Shown in pieces: positions 36,462-39,442 of a stretch of DNA of 39,442 nucleotides. The notes beneath the pieces are model-generated. The model saw only the letters and a list, made by a program, of their open reading frames with translations, searched no databases and was not told the DNA's origin. The stretch is from NCBI GenBank assembly GCA_019873645.1, contig JAIOAX010000042.1, forward strand, positions 1 through 39,442, given 5' to 3'. This DNA is from Chloroflexota bacterium (GTDB lineage Bacteria > Chloroflexota > Anaerolineae > B4-G1 > SLSP01). The first letter of the stretch is position 1, and each line of letters begins with the position of its first letter. A program made the translations under genes and the position numbers.

Positions 36462-36707
36462 TTACTCCACCCGGCGCGCCAGGTACCAGATGTTCAACAC
36501 CGCATCCTGGCACAGGTCGAAGGTGCCCTCTGAGCAGCGCACGCGGAAGAAATACCATGCGCCCTGGCGTTTCATTTCCGTCCACGCACGGACGACCGCG
36601 TGGACGTTGTATTGCTTGCCGCGCCACATAAAGCGTTGCGGAAAATAGTTGTGTTTGCGCGCGATGAGCCGGATCGGTTCATGACGCGCGGTGCGTTGAA
36701 AAATCAT
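36462..36707 (-). CDS. Small WRG-containing protein (DUF6504-like)
   Basis: 81 aa. The core FPQRFMWRGKQYNVHAVVRAW followed by WYFFRVRCSEGTFDLCQDA and W-x-L resembles the DUF6504 pattern, small proteins that in other phyla sit near translesion polymerase genes (recalled, not checked). Its ATG overlaps the TGA of the S24 gene (ATGA), with GGAGG 6 nt upstream inside that gene's end, so production is coupled to the S24 fusion. Confidence 0.65.
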   Translation of the reverse strand: MIFQRTARHEPIRLIARKHNYFPQRFMWRGKQYNVHAVVRAWTEMKRQGAWYFFRVRCSEGTFDLCQDAVLNIWYLARRVE

Positions 36708-37579
36708 GCTTCACCTCCCAGAATCAGCCAGGGGGCCATCTCTAATGGCTGCCAGGCGCGTGGATATTCTCGATCAATCACTTTGCCGATGGGATCAATG
36801 CGACGGGTGACGATCCGCTTGGGGTTGCCGGGCGCCTTCAGTTGCCTCCAGGAGGCGGGTGACCAGGCTGCGTTATCCTTGCGCCAGCCCAGGTGATACT
36901 CGCCGTTAGCCGCGCGATGCAGATATTTCAGCGTCGGCCCCTGCATCTCCCCCCTGACAGCATCATCGCCAAACTCCGATTCTGCGCCGCAGGGCAGGTA
37001 TTTCGTCACGATCAAATCCCCTTCGCCGGGCCACTCGCCGGGCTTAAAAGCGCGCATCACGATCCGGTCGCCCTCAAAGATGTTTTCGTATTCCATACTG
37101 TCACCGATCACGGTGAGGTAGTAGCTTTCGCCGGGCGTCAAGACGTCAATGTAGTTGAGCGCCACATCTCCCGTACCGGCGATAACCTCGCCGGCATACG
37201 ACAACGTCGGCTCGAAATCCAACCCGTAGAGCGCCCGGTTGAGTTGCCGGTCGCCATCTTTACGGAGGGCGCGCGCTACCCTGGCAGCCATCTCGCTCAA
37301 AGGTGAAGGGAAATCGGCAGTGGCAACGATGTGCTCATCAAGCACCCGCAGCAGGATTACCAGGCCGTTTTCATGCTCGTCGTTGTACAGACTGTGGAGA
37401 TAGCGAATGGTCCCGGCAACGCGCTGTTCGCGGCTAAGGATGTAGGGAAGTTCACGTTGCCACGCACAGAGACGCGGGTCCGCAAAGAGAGCACGCAGTG
37501 CCGTATCGCTGGCAAAGGCATCACAGGCCATCAACAACGTCTTCAGCCGTTCGCAAAGACTCTCAAAATATATGCCCAT
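36704..37579 (-). CDS. Helical effector-associated-like domain fused to LexA/UmuD-type S24 peptidase
   Basis: 291 aa. Residues 1-85 are all-helical (SLCERLKTLLMACDAF, ALRALFADPRLCAWQRELP, NGLVILLRVLDEH), resembling the effector-associated/death-like adaptor domains common in Chloroflexota conflict proteins; it is not a winged helix. Residues about 120-285 are an S24 self-cleaving peptidase: candidate scissile Ala129-Gly130 in SYAGEVIAG (compare AAGEPLLA of LexA), Ser161 in VIGDSME and Lys218 in PTLKYLH. The Ser-Lys distance (57) is longer than in LexA (37) because of an inserted loop. The ATG at 37579 is chosen for GGGAGG 7 nt upstream. Third gene of the SOS operon. It could be a UmuD-like factor or a damage-triggered switch; the N-terminal assignment is inference. 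Confidence 0.75.
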   Translation of the reverse strand: MGIYFESLCERLKTLLMACDAFASDTALRALFADPRLCAWQRELPYILSREQRVAGTIRYLHSLYNDEHENGLVILLRVLDEHIVATADFPSPLSEMAARVARALRKDGDRQLNRALYGLDFEPTLSYAGEVIAGTGDVALNYIDVLTPGESYYLTVIGDSMEYENIFEGDRIVMRAFKPGEWPGEGDLIVTKYLPCGAESEFGDDAVRGEMQGPTLKYLHRAANGEYHLGWRKDNAAWSPASWRQLKAPGNPKRIVTRRIDPIGKVIDREYPRAWQPLEMAPWLILGGEA

Positions 37580-37604
37580 CGTTTCCCTCCCTACTCTCTG
37601 CTCC

Positions 37605-37982
37605 CTACTCTTCGCCGCCCACGATGGTGAAGTTGCGATTTTGCGGCGGATTGTTCCATTGCAACGCCATGTTGGCATCACTAAAGGCCGGCGGTTGTAG
37701 CCCGTATCCGAACGGCGGCTGTGAGGTCACGACGACCACCGGTGGGGTTGCAGACAGCGTTCGTTGCGTCGCTTGCCGGTTGCTCTCGCGCTGCCAGAGA
37801 TACAGCCCGAACAGGATGGTCGGCAGCATCGCCCCCACGCCGCACGCCAGCCCGACCAGCAAGGCCAACGAGTCCTGACTGAGCCGTTGCGTAACCACCA
37901 CAATGACGGTGACGGCAACGACACTGCTGAGCAGCGCCATAAACCGTCCCAAACGCTTGCTTAGCGGTTCCCGTGTTTCCAT
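37605..37982 (-). CDS. Two-TM small membrane protein of the SOS operon
   Basis: 125 aa. TM helices at about 14-31 and 38-62, then a cytoplasmic or external tail with a Pro/Asn/Gln-rich end (LQPPAFSDANMALQWNNPPQ). No enzyme motif. Starts 3 nt after the FtsK-like stop with no ribosome site, so it is probably translated by re-initiation. A small two-TM protein beside an ATPase and an effector-like gene could be a membrane anchor or pore; that is speculation. Confidence 0.65.
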   Translation of the reverse strand: METREPLSKRLGRFMALLSSVVAVTVIVVVTQRLSQDSLALLVGLACGVGAMLPTILFGLYLWQRESNRQATQRTLSATPPVVVVTSQPPFGYGLQPPAFSDANMALQWNNPPQNRNFTIVGGEE

Positions 37983-37985
37983 ACA

Positions 37986-39089
37986 CTACACGCTACTCAT
38001 TGCCAACATCGGCAACTGCGACGCATAAGGCGCAGCGCCGCCGTAGAGCGCCGTCATCTGTTTTTTGAGGTCCTTCTCGTCCATATAGGCTGCCTGGAAG
38101 CGGATCGGCTCCTCGCCGCCGCCAACCGCGAGGAAGTCGCCGCGCCCGTTGAGCAAATGGGCGTTTGTCCCCGCCCGGCCGCTGGCCACCCGCGCATCCT
38201 CCGCGGAGACTACGCGCCCGACAAGCCGTAAGGGGAAATTCGCCCGCATCACACTGCTGAGGATGGCCGCCGAAGGGTGCTGCGTTGCCGCGACCACGTG
38301 AACACCGGCCTGCCGCCCGCGCTGCACCAACCGCGTCAGCACATCGGTGAACGGCGCTTCGCCCTGCATCAACAGGTCGGCCAGCTCGTCAATGAAGATC
38401 ACCAGACGGGGCACCGAGGTGCCCTGTACGGCATCACTGTCGGTCGGCGGCTCTTCGCCGCGCCGGTCGCGCGCCTCCATCATCCGCGCTGCCGATTGCA
38501 GGGCTTCCAACGCTTCCGGTATCTGCGTGATCGGTCTGCGTTTAAGGTGTGGGACGCCCTGAAACGCCGGGAAAGTGCGCCCTTTGGGATCAATGCACAG
38601 CAGTTCCAGCAGCTTCGGCGTGTGCGTGAGTACCAGTGAGGCCGCCATCGTCCGCAGCAGCGCCGATTTGCCCGATCCGGTGGTGCCGGCGACGAGAATG
38701 TGCGCCACCTCCGGCGCCGCGAGCCGCGCGAGCAGCGGCGCGCCGGTGTCGGTCAACCCCAGCAACACCGTGGAGAGAGGGATCGGCATGGCTTCGGCCA
38801 ACAGGTCCAACAGCGTCACCGGACGGGGGTTGGGGTTGGAGAATTCCAGGATGATGCCTTCCTTGCCCCGTTCGATGGTAAGGGTGGGCACTTGCATGGC
38901 CAGGGCCAGATCATCCGCCAGGCGTTTGATCGCGGCGAAACGGATGTTTGGGGCGGGATTCAGAAAGAAGCGGATAAGCCGTGGGCCGACAGTCCCGCCC
39001 GTCACCCGCCCCGGCGCGCGGTGGGCCGCCAGGACGGCTTCCACACGGTCGGCCTGATATTCCAGATAAGGACGCAGTGAATGAGACAT
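37986..39089 (-). CDS. Soluble FtsK/HerA-type DNA translocase ATPase
   Basis: 367 aa P-loop motor. Walker A GTTGSGKS at 135-142, Walker B LVIFIDELADL with Asp234/Glu235, and FtsK-like elements: LLCIDPKG, RLVQRGRQAGVHVVAATQHP and FPLRLVGRV. The N-terminal ~125 residues resemble the FtsK alpha/beta region preceding the motor. No TM segments and no C-terminal gamma winged helix, so it is not the chromosome-segregation FtsK. GGAGGG sits 3 nt before the ATG. First gene of the operon, directly behind two SOS boxes. Likely moves or clamps DNA after damage. Confidence 0.85.
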   Translation of the reverse strand: MSHSLRPYLEYQADRVEAVLAAHRAPGRVTGGTVGPRLIRFFLNPAPNIRFAAIKRLADDLALAMQVPTLTIERGKEGIILEFSNPNPRPVTLLDLLAEAMPIPLSTVLLGLTDTGAPLLARLAAPEVAHILVAGTTGSGKSALLRTMAASLVLTHTPKLLELLCIDPKGRTFPAFQGVPHLKRRPITQIPEALEALQSAARMMEARDRRGEEPPTDSDAVQGTSVPRLVIFIDELADLLMQGEAPFTDVLTRLVQRGRQAGVHVVAATQHPSAAILSSVMRANFPLRLVGRVVSAEDARVASGRAGTNAHLLNGRGDFLAVGGGEEPIRFQAAYMDEKDLKKQMTALYGGAAPYASQLPMLAMSSV

Positions 39090-39101
39090 TTTCCCTCCAA
39101 A

Positions 39102-39115
39102 AGAACAAATGTTCT
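39102..39115. promoter_or_regulatory. SOS box 1 (promoter-distal)
   Basis: AGAACAAATGTTCT, a perfect GAAC-N4-GTTC dyad, immediately before the FtsK-like ribosome site. Confidence 0.85.
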
Positions 39116-39125
39116 ACGATGGAAC

Positions 39126-39149
39126 GAAAAAGAAAACGCCCGCAGGCGT
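39126..39149 (-). terminator. Terminator-like hairpin in the SOS operon leader
   Basis: On the minus strand ACGCC-TGCG-GGCGT followed by TTTTCTTTTT: a 5-bp GC stem and U-rich tract between promoter and first gene, hence a possible attenuator. Confidence 0.55.
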
Positions 39150-39161
39150 GGTCGTGTCGAG

Positions 39162-39179
39162 ATAGAACTTTTGTTCTAT
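39162..39179. promoter_or_regulatory. SOS box 2 (at transcription start)
   Basis: ATAGAACTTTTGTTCTAT, 7-bp perfect arms around TTTT, contains GAAC-N4-GTTC. It lies 6 nt downstream of the -10 and so covers the start site. Confidence 0.88.
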
Positions 39180-39185
39180 ATGCTT

Positions 39186-39214
39186 ATTATAAAGCCGGTT
39201 TTGTCTTTTGTCAA
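39186..39214 (-). promoter_or_regulatory. Consensus promoter of the SOS operon
   Basis: On the minus strand TTGACA (39214-39209), 17 nt, TATAAT (39191-39186): a full consensus match, as expected for a strong but tightly repressed promoter. Confidence 0.85.
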
Positions 39215-39232
39215 GCCCTACCCGCCTGGTGA

Positions 39233-39442
39233 TTACCCATAAGTAAAGTCCTGATGAGGGAAAGGGGAGATCGATAGGAAAGAGAGGGTTACCAGCGTAT
39301 GGATCAAGGTGCTGAGACCGCGTAAGACCAAATACGGGCCATCCAGATCATTCGCTAAGCCGAGTTTGCCGCCCAGTTCGCGCACCCACAGGACGGCGCG
39401 AGGTGGCCAGGAGTCAATGAGATAGAAGACAAATTGCGCGGC
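39233..39442 (-). CDS. 3' end of a gene cut by the window edge
   Basis: An open frame of 69 codons enters at the window edge and stops with TAA at 39235-39233. It contains FVFYLIDSWPPRAVLWVREL, then GLANDLDGPYLVL and a hydrophobic segment STLIHTLVTLSFLSIS. Composition is protein-like, possibly membrane associated. Family not recognised; the start lies outside. Confidence 0.45.
   Translation of the reverse strand, partial: AAQFVFYLIDSWPPRAVLWVRELGGKLGLANDLDGPYLVLRGLSTLIHTLVTLSFLSISPFPHQDFTYG

Overview
The window (about 60% GC) most resembles a chromosome of a monoderm Chloroflexota, probably Anaerolineae-like. This is inference, resting on lipoproteins with Thr-Pro-rich linkers, intergenic spaces filled with 7-nt tandem words, a Gram-positive-type SOS box (GAAC-N4-GTTC), and the mix of ABC exporters, GT-C and glycoside hydrolase genes. 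No rRNA, tRNA or CRISPR array was seen.

Layout. 1-1115: a palindrome-rich tandem array and a REP-associated Y1 transposase (RAYT) with the same palindromes on both sides and inside it. 1179-7533: a MarR regulator behind a strong promoter with a three-repeat operator, overlapping an ABC exporter pair fused into one 1280-aa frame, then a third ABC exporter. 7713-13742: a MacAB-like export operon (HlyD/MacA-type adaptor, double-FtsX permease, two ATPases). 13765-15807: a GT-C-like membrane protein. 15929-17458: 4-alpha-glucanotransferase. 17463-25960, minus strand: a nearly continuous row of genes; read in transcription order it is an uncharacterised conserved protein, a toast-rack/LiaF-like membrane protein, an orphan Cas6, NudC, an MFS permease, a Phd/PIN toxin-antitoxin pair, and a TPR lytic transglycosylase lipoprotein. 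26049-29301: two secreted glycoside hydrolases. 29314-30869: divergent sixA and aldo/keto reductase. 31085-33046: a GAF sensor histidine kinase. 33188-39442: an SOS island with uvrA on the plus strand and a convergent five-gene operon on the minus strand, then a gene cut by the window edge.

The most notable system is the minus-strand operon 39089-36137. It has a consensus promoter (TTGACA-N17-TATAAT), two perfect SOS boxes and a terminator-like hairpin in its leader. It encodes a soluble FtsK/HerA-type ATPase, a two-TM protein, a protein joining an N-terminal helical (effector-associated/death-like) domain to a LexA/UmuD-type S24 self-cleaving peptidase (Ala-Gly site, Ser-Lys dyad), a small WRG-containing protein and another small protein. 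The facing uvrA gene carries a one-mismatch SOS box over its -35. The simplest reading is a DNA-damage-induced module in which RecA-stimulated self-cleavage frees an adaptor domain instead of a DNA-binding domain; a UmuD-like role in translesion synthesis is the main alternative.

A second theme is repeats. Heptad words of many different sequences, two five-copy arrays of AACGTT at 8-bp spacing, and 15-bp repeats occupy most leaders and several coding linkers. In one place they appear to have joined two neighbouring genes into one reading frame.
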